A stretch of 64,000 nucleotides of DNA from Dichomitus squalens LYAD-421 SS1 (GCF_000275845.1 NW_006766887.1:228238-292237); one strand, 5' to 3'. Shown: positions 1 to 12,625, counted from the stretch's first letter. Notes: a model not told the origin generated them from the letters alone. Made by a program: numbers and translations.

Positions 1-552
1 CTATCAGTCACACATCTTGTATACTTCTTATGTAATAATATCTATCATAGACATCCGTACACTAGTTGTAAACCAGTCTGTTTTAAGGCTGTAGAAGCAG
101 CTTTATAGTCTATTAGAAGAAGGGCAATAACATGTGATAGAAGACTTTAAGTTGTTACAATGTGCTTGTTTCAGTAGTGATACAGAGGTACAATATCCAG
201 ATAATGCTCAAGAATAGTGGTATCAGTGGTGGATGTCCAAGTTCTGCTATGGTACAGGTGAGGATGGTGAAGAATTTCTCGAAGTCCAGCAAAGAGCGCT
301 ATATATGGCTGCTATTCTGCACTACAGTGTGAGCTTCTGTAGTGTAGTGGTTGAACATGCTGTGTTGGACACTGAAATTGCAGGTTGCTGGTTCAATTTC
401 CTGTGGTGGCATTTTTTTTGCCGCCGCTGCACCCACTAACAAATATTGTACACTTGACCTTGATCAAGAGCAGCTGTTCTATGATTTACTTCCATGCATA
501 TCATCTTTATTATTCAATACATCTCACAGTGAACTTGGGCATGAACTTGAAC

Positions 553-705
553 AGGGACTTGGAGGACTTGGCCAAGTACCTGGTACTTGGCCAAGTCGAC
601 CCACCCGACTTGGCCAAGTCCATTGGACTTGGGGTACTTGAGGTACTTGGGATACTTGAGGTACTTGGTCAAGTACCCCAAGTACCTGTACAAGTCCGTG
701 ACGTT
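553..705. repeat. cluster of ACTTGGCCAAGT palindromes and CAAGTACC-like repeats
   Basis: Three perfect 12-base palindromes ACTTGGCCAAGT lie at 566-577, 585-596 and 608-619. They are followed by alternating GTACTTGG / CAAGTACC units up to about 705. Dense short repeats in both orientations are what subterminal regions of some DNA transposons look like. I could not find matching terminal inverted repeats or a target-site duplication, so the element type is open. Confidence 0.6.
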
Positions 706-1640
706 TTCCTGATGTAGAGGGAAGGGGAGCAGTGGGCTGCAGAAGCTCAGAGGTTTGGCAGCTGCATTGTGCAAGATTTCTCGCACCGCAGGAAGCACAG
801 CCGTGGATTAACATGGGAAAGGAGAGATGCTTCTACTCACTACCTGGTATGTGTTTTATGCCTTTCCGGACTCTGCTCTTCGACCAAACATTGCATTGCT
901 GCTCATCATCTACGTTACACATGCATAAGATAAATACCTAGGAAACGTTTGGTGAGCTCTAAATGACCCAAGAGAGAACATACAACATCAAGAGACATGG
1001 TTGAAGTGCGTGCAGCTGATGGGAGAAAGCAGGCTGGCGGGAACGAGGAGAGGAGAACACGTCGCAGTCCGGCACGTGACCAGATGAAGCGCATCGTACC
1101 AGTCGGCCCGACAGCGGATACTTGGAGCCGCCGAGAGTCCACACCTTGAAGCGACCTTGACTTACCTTGAGCTGACCTCAAAGCGACCTTGATGGTCGAT
1201 TTTCATACTCCGCTCAAGGCAAGGTGCACATTGACGTGAAGTGACCTCACTTCGCGGCAACACTACAGTAGGGGGTCGGTCGATAGCATTGACACGCATT
1301 GACGCATTGACTTTGACGCGGACAGCACTGGTCCCTGATACGTAGGCCGCTCTGGGACGGATGGCAGGGCGAAGGCTTCGTCATATTACGCATAATGCAT
1401 AGCCACTGATGATGCTTACTCAGACGATCACTCCAAATCGGATTTTCCTTGTTATCTACTACTTATGGATGTTGATTCGGACTGTGAGTACGATCATGTA
1501 GATGTGAGAGAGCTCTGGATGCCATGTCTAACTACACTACATACATCTACATACATGTCAGATCACGTCATAGAACGAAGCATGGCGGATGTAGTTCGGC
1601 AGAGAGGACATGTAACCTCCGCTCCGCATCTGCGAAGGTC

Positions 1641-1660
1641 GATAAAAGGTGCACTCGGGT
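1641..1660 (+). promoter_or_regulatory. degenerate TATA region of reductase pseudogene
   Basis: GATAAAAGG followed by GTGCACTCGGGTGGTA lies 93 bases before the ATG at 1734. The same block occurs 100-102 bases before the two intact paralogs, there with TATAAGG. In this copy the first T of the TATA box is a G. Confidence 0.5.
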
Positions 1661-1733
1661 GGTAGCTGAATCTCCACGTTATCATACCTCCTGTACCTTG
1701 TAAACCACTCCTCACTTCCACAAACCCAGAGCA

Positions 1734-2950
1734 ATGTCAACCTTCACCAAACAGAAGGCTTTCTTTCTCCTCGAGAAGCATGGTCAATTTGCCGTTCGCG
1801 ACCGTGACGTTCCAACTCCCAAGCCCGGCGAGCTCCTCATCAAGAACGAGACGAGCAGCCTTAACCCGATCGACTGGAAGACGCAGGACTTCGGCATGTT
1901 CGTCACAAATTACCCCGCCGTCATAGGGTCGGAAGGCGCTGGGACGATTGAGGTGAGGGAGTCACCGACCTCAAGAAGGGCGACCGAGTGTTATACAGAG
2001 CGATTGCGGTGATCAACGACTGGGCGGCGTACCAACAATACACGTTGAGCAACCCCCAAAATGTCGCTAAGGTTAGATCTCTGACTGTCTAGACGTTGTC
2101 GGCAGCTTACTCGATATTGCGAACATCAGATCCCCGAGGGGATTTCCTTCGATGAAGCGGCTACCCTCCCAACTGCGCTTGTGTCCTCTGCCGTCGCCCT
2201 CTACAGCCAGCCTGGCGCTGGCGAGTACGTCCCACCGTGGGCCGAGGGTGGCAAAGGCAAATACGCTGGCCAGCCGCTCGTGATCATTGGCGGTTCATCC
2301 GTGATCGGTTCAGGAGGTATATTCGCCCTTGCCTATCCATGTCTGTGCATGAATCTAACATACGCATCTCGGCAGCCATCCAATGGGGCAGGCTCTCCGG
2401 CTTCTCGCCCATCATCACAACCGCGTCGCTCAAGAACACCGAGCTCCTCAAGTCTTACGGTGCGACGCACGTCCTCGACCGCAACCTCTCTGTGGATGCT
2501 ACTCGCGAGGAGGTCAAGAAGATCATCGGCGGCCTCCCCCTCCTTCGTCTTCGACCCCGTCTCGCTCCCGGAGACACAGACTCTCGGATACGAGCTCCTC
2601 GCGCCTGGCGGCCGGCTCTTCATCATCCTCCTCGACAGCATAAAGGAGAAGACGGAGGGCCGGACAGTCACGTTCGCGCCCGTCGCTGCCCGCCTTCAGC
2701 AAGACCCTCAGTTCAACCTCGACCTGTTCAAGGCGATCACAGCCTACCTCGAGTCGGGTGAAATCAAGGTGGGCACTCAGCGGTTGTACCTGATCAATCG
2801 AAGCGATGAACGACTCGCCGTTCCTTACAGCCGCTTAAGGCAGAAGTCCTTCCTGGAGGCTTGGCGGGGGCTTTCTCTGGCGTGGAGAAGTTGAGGAACA
2901 ACCAAGTCAGTGGGACCAAACTTATTGTCCATCCTCAGGAGACTGCGTAA
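1734..2950 (+). pseudogene. ToxD-like medium-chain dehydrogenase/reductase, copy 1, frameshifted
   Basis: First of three paralogs of a zinc-independent, NADPH-dependent medium-chain reductase (quinone oxidoreductase / enoyl-reductase type, GroES-like N-terminus then Rossmann fold). The four-exon structure of the intact copies at 21033 and 24127 can be followed to the stop at 2948-2950. Two indels break the frame. Seven bases are missing near 1951-1957 in exon 1, where the paralogs read IEAVGEGVT, and the shifted frame stops at 2010-2012. One extra C lies near 2533-2540 in exon 3. The nucleotide-binding segment (IIGGSSVIGS) and the C-terminal KLRNNQVSG segment are well preserved, so decay looks recent. 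A sequencing error at both sites is the main alternative. An unbroken transcript would overturn the call. Confidence 0.75.
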
Positions 2951-5445
2951 GGTCACATACTACGGAGAAGTCACTTGCTACTGTACCATGATAAGAGAGC
3001 ATTCTCCAATCGATGCTGTATCACAATCGATCCCTGAAATCAAGCTCTCAGCTTTCGACTTTCGACTTTCATTGGCCAAGCTGGTGCAAAGCATGAGCAA
3101 AGTATACAATCACTATTTTTGTGACTACTGGCTGGCTGAGAGGGAGGCCCGTATAATTGAATCATGGATGGTCCGAATGGGGCTAGAAGCGTAGGGGGTC
3201 CGCCACGTTCATTCCGACAAGCAGGGACTGTGAGGACAACGAGCCCTTTCGAGGCATTGTGTCTACCCAGGTCAACGGGTGGTACTTCAAAATCATATCC
3301 CATGGGTTGTCAGGCGATACTCTAGAGGCCTCAACGGGTGACATGATGGGCTCTTGGTAAGGAAACGGCGAGATCGCCAAGATCGCCTGGCATGCCAAGA
3401 ATGCATCGGGAGGATATGAGTAGACTCAGACCAGAGAACCTCCGATACCACCCTGATTCGAAGACGCATCGGGGTCTCCTCCTACAGCCGAAAAGATGCG
3501 TCCCTCCCTGCCTCCACTGTACAGTATCTGGCTCGGACGTAGACACCGACGATTCCAGCCAAGGAACTCGCTCGTCTTCCTCTCTAACTGTCTTCATCGT
3601 AGCCGCTTGCCGCATGCGTTCAAGTCGTGCGATACTGGGCTGTCTAAGGTGCCATTGTGAGCAGTTCGAAGCACTGCCGATCGGGCGCATCCATTGACTT
3701 ACTCGGGCGGTCGGAAGTGCATGAGGATAACTGCACCAATTCCGGTGTTCTTCTCAATGAGTTGCACCAGAACTTCTCTCCCGAGCGCCTATGCAAGAGC
3801 TGTGGACCTGAACGATTCTCCTTGGGGTGATCAGCTCTTGCAACGTCCCAAAAAATTCATCACTGGCTGCAGCCTCGTGCCGACTAAGATGCACGTAACT
3901 ACTCGCTTTGAGCGGCCGGCTCCTAATTATCGTTGATAACGTGAAGGAACGCATAACATACGCACGGCGGCGTTGGCGTACGCGGCGTATTAGGCGTACA
4001 CGCAATTGATTACCTCGGACAACTCGGCGCTGCTTGTCTCGTTGTTGCAACGTGTGTCAATCCATAGCCAGTTGAGGCCTTTCCGATAGCGATCTCGCAT
4101 TGGCGTATCTTGAGACATATGGAGGCGACCGATGCTTCAGATCAGAGTCTAATGAAATGAGTCCTGTCCCCGTTTGGACCTGATCATTGGCAGGCGATAT
4201 ATCGTCTTGACACTTGAGTAATCTGCTATCTCAGTCAGCATAGAAGTTCAAAGCCTTGTATTGATACGGTAAGAGGACTTACCGAGAACAGAGCAGTGGC
4301 TTGTCCTTCAAGTTGAAGCTTCTGCGGCTGATTGGTGCCGTAAAGCTCGGGAGTCGGGATTATAGCAGCTGAAACATTGAGCGGCCAGACGCCGTCCTAT
4401 CACCGAATAATGTATAGGTGATTTTCTCACCAGCAAAACCCTGCTTCTAGTTGGACCTCCATGCAGTGGCTGGGAAGCCGCAAATTAATGCACAGGTGAC
4501 TGCACCCGGTGTGTTCAGTTCATGATGAAAATCGCTGTGAAGTCCGGGGATGGGCGCCAAACACGTGCGCTTGGAGCCACAGCGTCTATGCTCTGCCAGG
4601 AGAACTTCAGTTCTTCAGGAGTGTATCCTACTTGCTGTCAAATGTCCTGCGAGCGTATCCTCCGACTGCGTCGGCGAATATGACAAACCGTGCTATATCT
4701 GGTGACTTATGGGCGCAACATAGCTACACTGATGTACGGAGGCTGGCAGATTACGAGGTTGCGATGCAAATTTCACGAGCGGCCCACCACTGACCGAGAT
4801 CTACTCAGGCTGTAATGGGGTGCGAACATTTCAGGTACGAATTAATGTCCTAGCGTACTAACTGACAGATGCCACAAGAGTCAGATTCAGGACTCCTCGT
4901 AGCCAGCCTCGATCGTTCGCGGTCCGTACGCAAGGCCGAACAACTCTCTGGCGGTTGACACGCAATGATCGCGTTGCCTGAGAAGGTGGACAAACTCTGC
5001 TGGGCCGTGCGCCTCATGGGCGCCCAGGCGAGAAGGTACGAAGTTATAAGCAGCTTCCATGCTTTGCGGCGACTGTCACTTGATCAAGAATCACATCCAG
5101 AAGGCCCCGCTAGCGAACGTCAGCCGTTCTTTCTCCCGTTCCAGCTGTCAAATGGCTGATGTCCTTTGTATCGTGTCCACTTCGCCAAGTGGGGGCGTCC
5201 GATGAATGGCAATCGCGCCCGCCGTTATTCACGGCTTGCATCGTACTCGACGTCTTAGGCACTCACAAACTAATGCGGTATGCCGCGACCGAGTCCGTGA
5301 CGTGTCCTTCAAGACGCGTGTGCTCGCCTGCTGTCTGCTTGAGTTCCGCTCGACCGTGCGCATGCGTCTATTCTATCCTGATATAAGATGGGTGTAGTGG
5401 TACAGCGTTTGGCCCTCAGGCCACGCATCGTCTCCCTCTCACGCT
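2951..5445. other. long intergenic region without a supported gene
   Basis: About 2.5 kb with only short, overlapping frames on both strands. None shows a family motif or a consistent set of splice sites. The first 60 bases still resemble the 3' flank of the other reductase copies. An ATATAAG box at 5381-5387, 59 bases before the next ATG, probably belongs to the oxygenase gene downstream. Confidence 0.5.
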
Positions 5446-8400
5446 ATGGCTACATTCCCCTACAAATTGTCTCGCTCCTTCACCCAGCGGTCACAGAGCA
5501 GCGATGGGGAAGACCTGTCACGCGCGCCGCAAACCATGAAGGGCTTTGACAAGTTCCGCGACGAGGTGAACTAGCCATTTGGTCTGTCAGGATCCTGGTG
5601 AGGTCTAACAGGGACTGCCCACAGGTTCGGAAGCATCTGCCCTTCGCCTCAGATCTTTCTACTATTGTGAGTTTCAGCTTCGTCTAGTCAATAAACATTA
5701 CTCACAGTGATCTCAGGAAAGCATCATTGACGGCATTACACACCTGAACTCGATCGATGATCGGAAGTTGCTTGTGGGTTTCGGGTTGATATGAGACTGA
5801 TCTCGTCACTGAATCTGCCTCAGCTGGAGCACACCCTGGTCTATTTGTCGAACAACTCCGAACACCCTGCAGCGCAGAAGTTGCAGACCGGGCTCATTAA
5901 ACTGCGTATGCATGCAGTCCGCTTCTGCATGTGAGTGCGCTTGTTTCTCACGCTTCTACTTGCAGTGTACGAAGATCTTCCTCACCCACCGGAAACTATC
6001 ATCGGCCCCACGTATGCCTACCGCGAAGCCGATGGCGGCAACAACAATCCCTCCATACCCGACTTGGGAAAAGCCGGTACCCCTTATTCACGCAGCGTGC
6101 AACAGATCCACCCACTTCCGCGCAACGAGCTTCCAGATGCTGGACTCGTGTTTGATACATTGCTCAGGCGGGAGAAGGTCGGCCTGATTACGATCTTCGA
6201 GTAATGAACGAGACCTCACGCTCATTTCGCAGTTCGTACCGCATCCTGCCGGCCTGTCGAGCCTGATGTTTGCGTTTGCTGCGCTCGTAATTCACACGTA
6301 AGTGTCTCCGCCTAACTTCTACATAGAACACGGCGTGTATTGGCTTCTACTAACGTTGCACGCTCGTCAGTGTGTTCCGCACGTCTCACAAGGACGTCCA
6401 CATCAATGAGACGTCTTCGTACGTCGACCTCGCGCCTCTGTACGGGAACGATCAAAAGACTCAAGACAAGATCCGCGTCCGGGACGGGCGCGGGCTTCTC
6501 CACCCTGACACTTTCGCCGAGGACCGTCTGCTATTGTTGCCCCCCGCCGTCTGTGTGCTCCTAACGCTCTTCAACCGGAATCACAACGTAAGCACCTCCA
6601 CCTGATATCATATCCCCGCTTCCATTCCTCCGCGTGGGATCTGTGTGGCTGACGCGCGTCTGTGCAGTATATCGCTAAGAAGCTCCTCGAGCTCAACGAG
6701 CGCGGGACGTACGTCGACCCAGACACGATTTCTGCCGATGATCCCCAGCGCGCGGCGAAGCTCGTGGCCCAGGAGGAGGACATCTTCCAGACGACGCGTC
6801 TGATCAACTGCGCGTGGTTCGCAGGCATAGTCATGTCAGATTACTTCTGTGCCATCCTGGGCTTGGTGCGTCAGGGGAGCAGTTGGGCCTTCAACCCGTT
6901 CGAGGAGATGCGCAATGCCGATCACTCGCTGTTTGAGCGCGGGCGGGGGAACGCTTGCAGTGTTGAGGTGAGCGCGCCTCGCATGCGACCAGGGGCGCAA
7001 TTGTTGATAGCAGTCGTCAGTTCAACTGCTTGTACCGGTGGCATGCGACCACTTCTAAGGCTGACGAGGAATGGGTCGCGAAGATGGGCGAGCAGCTCTT
7101 CAAAGGGCGCTCCGTTGACTCGGTGAGTGGAGCATGCGACTTGCGCTTGGTGTCGCTGACCTCCGCGCAGCTCTCCGTTCAGGACTTCCGCAATCTTGCG
7201 AAGGAGGTGCAGGCTATGGAGCCAGACGTGTCGCACTGGACTTTCGGGAAGTGAGTCGGCTTCTATTTCGGCGCTTTGCGACTTTATTCTGATCATTCGC
7301 GCATCCGTTCCAGCTTGCAGCGAGATTCGACGTCGGGCCAGTTCAGCGACGAAGCGCTCGCAGGTGTGCTAATCGCAGCGTGAGTGGTGGAACGACGCGA
7401 CTATGCCCATAGTTTCTGACTGGACGCCGCAGTACCGAGGAACCCGCTGGAGCGTTCAAGGCTCGCGGCACTCCGCATTGCATGCGTCTTCATGAGATCA
7501 TGGGGATTGAGCAGAACCGCCAATGGGGCGTCTGCTCCCTGAATGACTTCCGGAAGGTGGGTATCCGGCACCAGTCGGTATTCAAGCTTGCGCTAAACTG
7601 ACAAAAATCGGTCCCGTAGTTCCTCGGTCTGAAGAGTGAGTATTGATCAGTGCCGTCAGAAGTCATAATCATTGGAGATGCACTAGCATACTCGAGCTTC
7701 CTTGAGTGGAACCCGGACCCCGAGATTGCGAGCGCTGCCGAGAAACTCTATGGTCATATCGATCGCCTCGAGCTGTACGTCGGTCTCCAGGCGGAGGAGG
7801 CAAAGCCCGTCGTCGAGGGCGCCGGCCTGTGCCCATGTGAGTCGCCGCTATCCTGCTCCTCGTGAGATACGAAGCACTGACAGTCGATCCGCGTCTGCGC
7901 CCATCCAGCATACACGATCTCCCGCGCGATCCTGAGCGATGCGATTGCGCTGACCCGCGGAGACCGCTTCTACACCGCTGACTATACCCCGTTCAACATG
8001 ACAGCGTGGGGCTTCGCGGACTGCCAGCGTGATCCCTTAGCCCCCGGGTGCGGTAGCATGCTCGGCCGGCTGCTCCTCCGCACGCTGCCCGAACAGTACG
8101 CGCCAGACAGCACCTATGCGTGGTTCCCGCTGATGACGCCTCCCGCGATGGAGCGCATCCTGACGAAGCTGGGCCAGGTTAAGTTGTATAGCTTGGAGAA
8201 GCCGAGGAAGGTCGCGGAGCCGCCCGTTCTGGCCGGGTACGAGGACGCGAAGAACGTGCTTAAGGACGAGAAGGACTTCGGACCCGGCTTCGGGGAGAGA
8301 GTCCAGGCTATCTTGAAGGGTGATGGGTGAGCGGCTCCCTGTATTGATCTCATAGGCATGAACAGTGGTTTGATGGTATGCGGGTAGGTTCTTCATCGCC

Positions 8401-9914
8401 TGCAACGACCCTGCGCAGGCTGCGCGCTACCAGCGCGAGTTGCTCGGTGCGCTCACTGGCGCCCCCGACGCAGAGTCCGGCATCAAGACATTCTTCTACG
8501 AAAAGACGCGGGAGCTCATACAGCGCGAGTCCTGCCAGTCTGTGGGCACCTCCACGCACACCGTCGACCTCGTCAGGGATGTGCTTAAGCTGGTCCCGAT
8601 CTACTGGGCTGCCGAATTGGTCAGTCGTACTCTCACTGATTGGAGCTCACGGATCGTATTCATCAGATTGTTTGCAGGCCGGAGTTCGTCTGAAGACAAG
8701 TGCGGACAGCGAGGGCGACTACACGCCCTCCGAACTGTTCGACATCCTCGCGGACACCTACAGCTACCTCTTCCTGGACGTCGAGCCCGCGAAGCTCCAC
8801 AACCTGCGCATCAACACTGCTCAGAACCTTGAAAAGTTGTCTACCATCATCCGCAGGCAACTGGGAGGCTCGCGCGTACGTTCATCGGAAGCTGCATGTA
8901 CGCCGGAGAGTTCGGGCTGACGTTGTCTATGGGTTGACAGCTCTCGATTATGAACCTGTTTGGGAGCATGTTCGGGAAGCCGAGCAAGAGCGAGCGGGCT
9001 TCGTTCACGGAACGTCTGCGCGCATTGGGCTACGATGCTGACACCCAGACGAACGCCACCCTTGCGCTATTGGTCGGCGCGACTGTCGAGCTCTCACAAG
9101 GTGCGCAAATGTGCGACGTCCTTGAATGTCGAGTTACCGAAGGGATAATATACAGCTGCGGTAAACGTCGTTAACTTCTACTTGGACCCGAGCAAGCCTT
9201 CAGATGTTCAGACGTTGGTTTCTAAGTCGCCTTCATTGGATGCCAAGGATGAGGCGACGTTGCAAGGTTTCGTGCTTGAGGCGCTTCGTGAGTTATGGTG
9301 AAGGTTGTGGTTATGATGGGGCTAAAGCACCTACTAGGCCTTGACCCTACGTTCCGGGGCGTGTACCGCGAGGTTCTTCACGACGTCAAGGTCAGCCAGG
9401 GAACGCTCAAGGCCAAGACACGCGTCTTCGTGGACGTATCAGCCGCCAATATCAGCGTACGTGTGCCACTGCTTCCAAGGAGCTACTCCTCATCATCCGA
9501 ATACAGAGCCACATCTTCACAGATCCCAAGGACGTCAACCCTGCGCGCGGCTTCCACAAGTACCTGGTGATCGACGGTGCTGGGAAGTGTCTCGGTCTGG
9601 ACCTGTCCTCGAAGGTGATTGGCTCTGTCTTCCGTAAAACTGCGAAATGCTTGACACAGCCTACCAGATGATCGTGCAAATGGTCCGTGCCGTGTACAGC
9701 TTTAAGGGTGCTTCTCGCGCACCTGGACGCTCTGGCACGCTCAAGCGGTAAGCTCGATCGCCTGTATTAGGTTTACAAGTACTCATGGGGGCTTGATTCT
9801 TGTCTACACAGGTACAAGGAGAGCTTCTCGAGGACGAGCTCGTGGTCGTACCTTGGCCCCGATTCTCTCCTGCAGCCCTGGGCAACGTCGATGCTCTTCC
9901 AGGCAAGTCCATGA
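5446..9914 (+). CDS. linoleate dioxygenase / cytochrome P450 fusion (Ppo family)
   Basis: Psi-factor-producing oxygenase, a two-domain enzyme of roughly 1,050-1,100 residues. In characterised Ppo proteins a haem-peroxidase domain adds dioxygen to linoleic or oleic acid, and a C-terminal P450 domain rearranges the hydroperoxide to hydroxy fatty acids that act as sporulation and development signals. The gene has about twenty introns of 45-60 nt. Visible signatures are the distal region ALVIHTVFRTSHKD, then TSSYVDLAPLYG, then the proximal NCLYRWH motif with the catalytic Tyr and haem-ligand His. The P450 part ends with GKCLG, so the haem-thiolate Cys is kept, unlike in PpoC-type members. The start gives MATFPYKLSRSF and every exon joins in phase. 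Near the Cys motif I place a 53-nt intron at 9615-9667, which avoids an apparent frameshift. The gene appears intact. Substrate and product specificity cannot be read from sequence. Confidence 0.93.
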
Positions 9915-10500
9915 GTCTTTGCTAGCTTGGTTCTGCGCGACTCACGAAGGCACCCTACAGTACCAATCGTGAATGGGGCTGTTCCGACCTGACTGCGTAC
10001 CTGTGTAGAGACCGGTTCTGTGCCAATCCTCATGCTTGGCCTGCATTCTCATCGGAACGTCTTCTTGCTACGGCTTCACGACTACTTCTCTCTCTCTGTC
10101 TACATGTACCTTTCCATGTACTTATGGTGTATCTCTACTCGACCATCTTGAATCGAGTCTGTTCCTAAAGCACAACCGATGCAAATCTACATATTCTGGC
10201 GTTGCACCTGCTGAATGGAGGTATTTGTACTTAAGTGCGGCTATATGCCGACCGGCAATGCATGTCGTCGATGTAGCGCGCGGCCGCAGTAAGTACGTGA
10301 TGCCAGGAGAACGCGTCATTCCGGTTTGTCGACCGTGCCCCCCATAATGCTCTCTTACCCACAGCCTTCATATATGTTTCCGTATCCCCCACCGGCTTGC
10401 TTTCATTTCATCTCCCCCTCGTCTCATCCTCCCTAGACTGTCCTTGGAGTCATAGATCACTAGTTACCACCATTGTCCCCAACAGTCTGCACTTACGACG
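9915..10500. other. intergenic, 3' flank of oxygenase and promoter of lipase
   Basis: No gene seen. The last 150 bases are pyrimidine-rich (TCTCCCC and similar runs), a common look for promoters and 5' leaders in basidiomycetes. Confidence 0.5.
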
Positions 10501-12276
10501 ATGTCTGGCTCCGAGGTTGACTCCGACGATTCCCAAGGCATCCACCTGCTCGTGCTCATCCATGGCATGTGGGGCAACCCATCTCATCTCGCGGAGATGC
10601 GCCGGATCATGGAGGAGAAACGTGGACAGCTAGACTCCGAGAGGGGACCGCAGGGCGAGCGACTTCAGATCCTTTTGGCTGAGACGAACCGGGACGATGG
10701 GACATACGACGGCATCGACTGGGGAGGAGAGCGGGTTGCTGAGGAGGTGAGTATCAGTCAGGCTTGCCAATGCCCGACTTGTAGTATTCATCAAGCTCTG
10801 TGGGTGCTGGTGGGCGATGTGGGACATCGCGGATAGATCTTCGAGGAGGTCAAGAAGCTCGAGAAAGATGAGAAGAAGGTTACGAGGTTTTCTGTGACTG
10901 GATACAGCCTCGGCGGGCTCATTGCAAGATACGTCGTTGGGTAGGTTGCTCACAATTGTATACTGTTTAATCGTGCGTGCTGATGGCTTGTGAAGTATCC
11001 TGCACCAGCGAGGATTCTTTGAGAACGTTACGCCTGTTAACTTCAATACCCTTGCCACTCCTCATATTGGCCTCCCCCGATACCGCACGTTCGTCTCGGG
11101 CGTGTTTGCCTTTTTGGGGCCAAAGCTCTTGTCAAGGACGGGAGAGCAATTCTACGTTGTACGTGCATAGTCGTCTATTGCTCATCTGACTTGGCTTATA
11201 CTTCATGACACATCAGGTGGACAAGTGGTCGAAGAACGGACGACCGCTCCTCGAGGTCATGGCCGATCCGAGTACGTCTCGTATGCGTAGTCCTTCTCGG
11301 TACACCTTCTGATGTCCTGCTAGATCGCATATTCTACCAAGCCTTGACGCGGTTTGAGCAAGTCCGCTTCTATGCAAACGCAGTGAACGATGTCACTGTG
11401 CCTTATGTCACCGCCGCGATAGAATTAGAAGATCCCTTCCTGGAGCACGCCTTTAACGGAATCAAAATGTGCATCCTTCTCATTCTCGTCCTTTCCAGCC
11501 TAGTTCTCATGCTTCGTCCTGGTGTAGAGAATTTGACGAAAAATATTCCCCTATACTCAGGTCTTATACCCCATCTACCGTAGTTGAACCGCGCCCCAAG
11601 CCGCGTGTATTCACCCCACAATGGTTCAAGAGTCTGAAGCCAGAACGTCCTCTCTTACCTCCCGCGCTTCAGTTTGCCTTCCCCTTCAACATTGTGCGTA
11701 AGAAGCCTGCTTTATTCTTTCTTTCTCTCCTCACGCCTGCCTGCTACACAGCTCCTGATTCTCAGCACGCCTATCCTCATTCCTCTGGTGCTCTCGCTGG
11801 TCATCACTCGCTTTGCGCTCGCTTCGCGTGCGTCCCGCGCGCGGATCAAGCTCCTCGAGAAGGACTCGGAACAATCGAACACGGAGCGCCTGGTGCACGT
11901 CATCGGACGCCTCGAGCGCGAGATGGAAGCCGTCGCCGTCGACATGCTCGACGCACCCGGCAGCTCATACGACGTGGAATCCTCCCAGCCGCCGCTCTCC
12001 ACCGCCACCCCCGCGGCGCTCGCAGACGCGGAGGCCGACTTGGACGCGGCGGCGAGAACGCAGGCCGAGCAGAAGCAAGACTTGGTGTTGGCAGACGTCC
12101 AGAAGAAGATCGTGGGGTGGCTGAACACGCTGCCAGGCCTGAAGAAGGAGCTGGCATTCATCCATCCGGTGCGGAACTCGCATGCGGTAATTATCTCGAG
12201 GGATGTGAAGCGGTTCCCGGGCCACAAGCAGGGTGAGGGCGTTCTTCGCCATTGGGCGGATCATTTCATTATCTAG
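10501..12276 (+). CDS. DUF676 family lipase / serine esterase (ROG1/LPL1-like)
   Basis: Alpha/beta-hydrolase of the DUF676 family, related to yeast ROG1 and the lipid-droplet phospholipase LPL1. Near the N-terminus HLLVLIHGMWGN holds the HG oxyanion motif. Exon 2 encodes GYSLGG, the G-x-S-x-G nucleophile elbow. Later exons carry NTLATPHIGLP and NAVNDVTVPY, the latter in the region expected for the catalytic Asp. The C-terminal third has one predicted membrane segment (LLILSTPILIPLVLSLVI) followed by a charged, Ala/Glu-rich helix, which suggests anchoring to a membrane or lipid droplet. The start ATG precedes an acidic SGSEVDSDD leader. Introns 10747-10836 and 10941-10995 were placed by splice signals and phase, with several more further on; the frame stays open to the TAG at 12274-12276. 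The likely role is hydrolysis of glycerolipids. Substrate is inferred only. Confidence 0.88.
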
Positions 12277-12405
12277 GGACTTTTGGACTAAGGTTTGTTG
12301 ATACCCCCTTCGTTGCTTATCCGGACAATCGGCCCTTGGTGAAGCATTCACTATGGATATACACCATTGTAGTGTAATGCTAATTACATCGCTTTTCGCT
12401 GCCAT

Positions 12406-12600
12406 CACGACGGGCATTGGCCAATGCCCCGGACCCCAGCCGGCCGGCGCTAAGCCCCGAGAAGGGAAAATCAATGCTGACAAACTACATACCTTTGTTT
12501 GTCGCCATTCCTCTTAGTATTGGCGATGCTCTGCTGCTATCCTTAAATATGCTTGCTTTGAGCTATACTCCTCCCTCTGAGACTCTTTCTATATCGCCTC
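12406..12600 (+). repeat. fragment related to the inverted-repeat/LTR-like element at 23.5 kb
   Basis: The opening CACGACGGGCATTGGCCAAT is the same as both arms of the element at 23526-23867, and CCGGCGCTAA with a following GGGAAA...GCTGACAAA block matches the interior of that element. The remainder has diverged and the 3' limit is approximate. It lies directly before the coiled-coil gene and may form part of its promoter or leader. Confidence 0.6.
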
Positions 12601-12625
12601 CCTCAGGTCAGGGAGGATTGTCAGT

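Larger units (their letters stand above)
1..1733. other. gene-poor, repeat-rich left flank
   Basis: No reading frame here looks like a real gene. Roughly the first 540 bases are AT-rich, unlike the GC-rich coding DNA further right, and carry only short overlapping frames. A cluster of short palindromes sits at about 553-705 (listed separately). The last 320 bases resemble the upstream regions of the two intact reductase genes near 20.7 and 24.0 kb, including a shared stretch around 1411-1430 also seen near 20743-20762, so they are the old promoter of the pseudogene that follows. A decayed transposon is my best guess for the first half, but no transposase motif is visible. Confidence 0.5.

Noticed and set aside
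9634..9659. 26-nt intron in the Ppo gene
   Set aside because: Phase fits, but it is far below normal intron length; the 53-nt alternative 9615-9667 also fits and gives a better family match.
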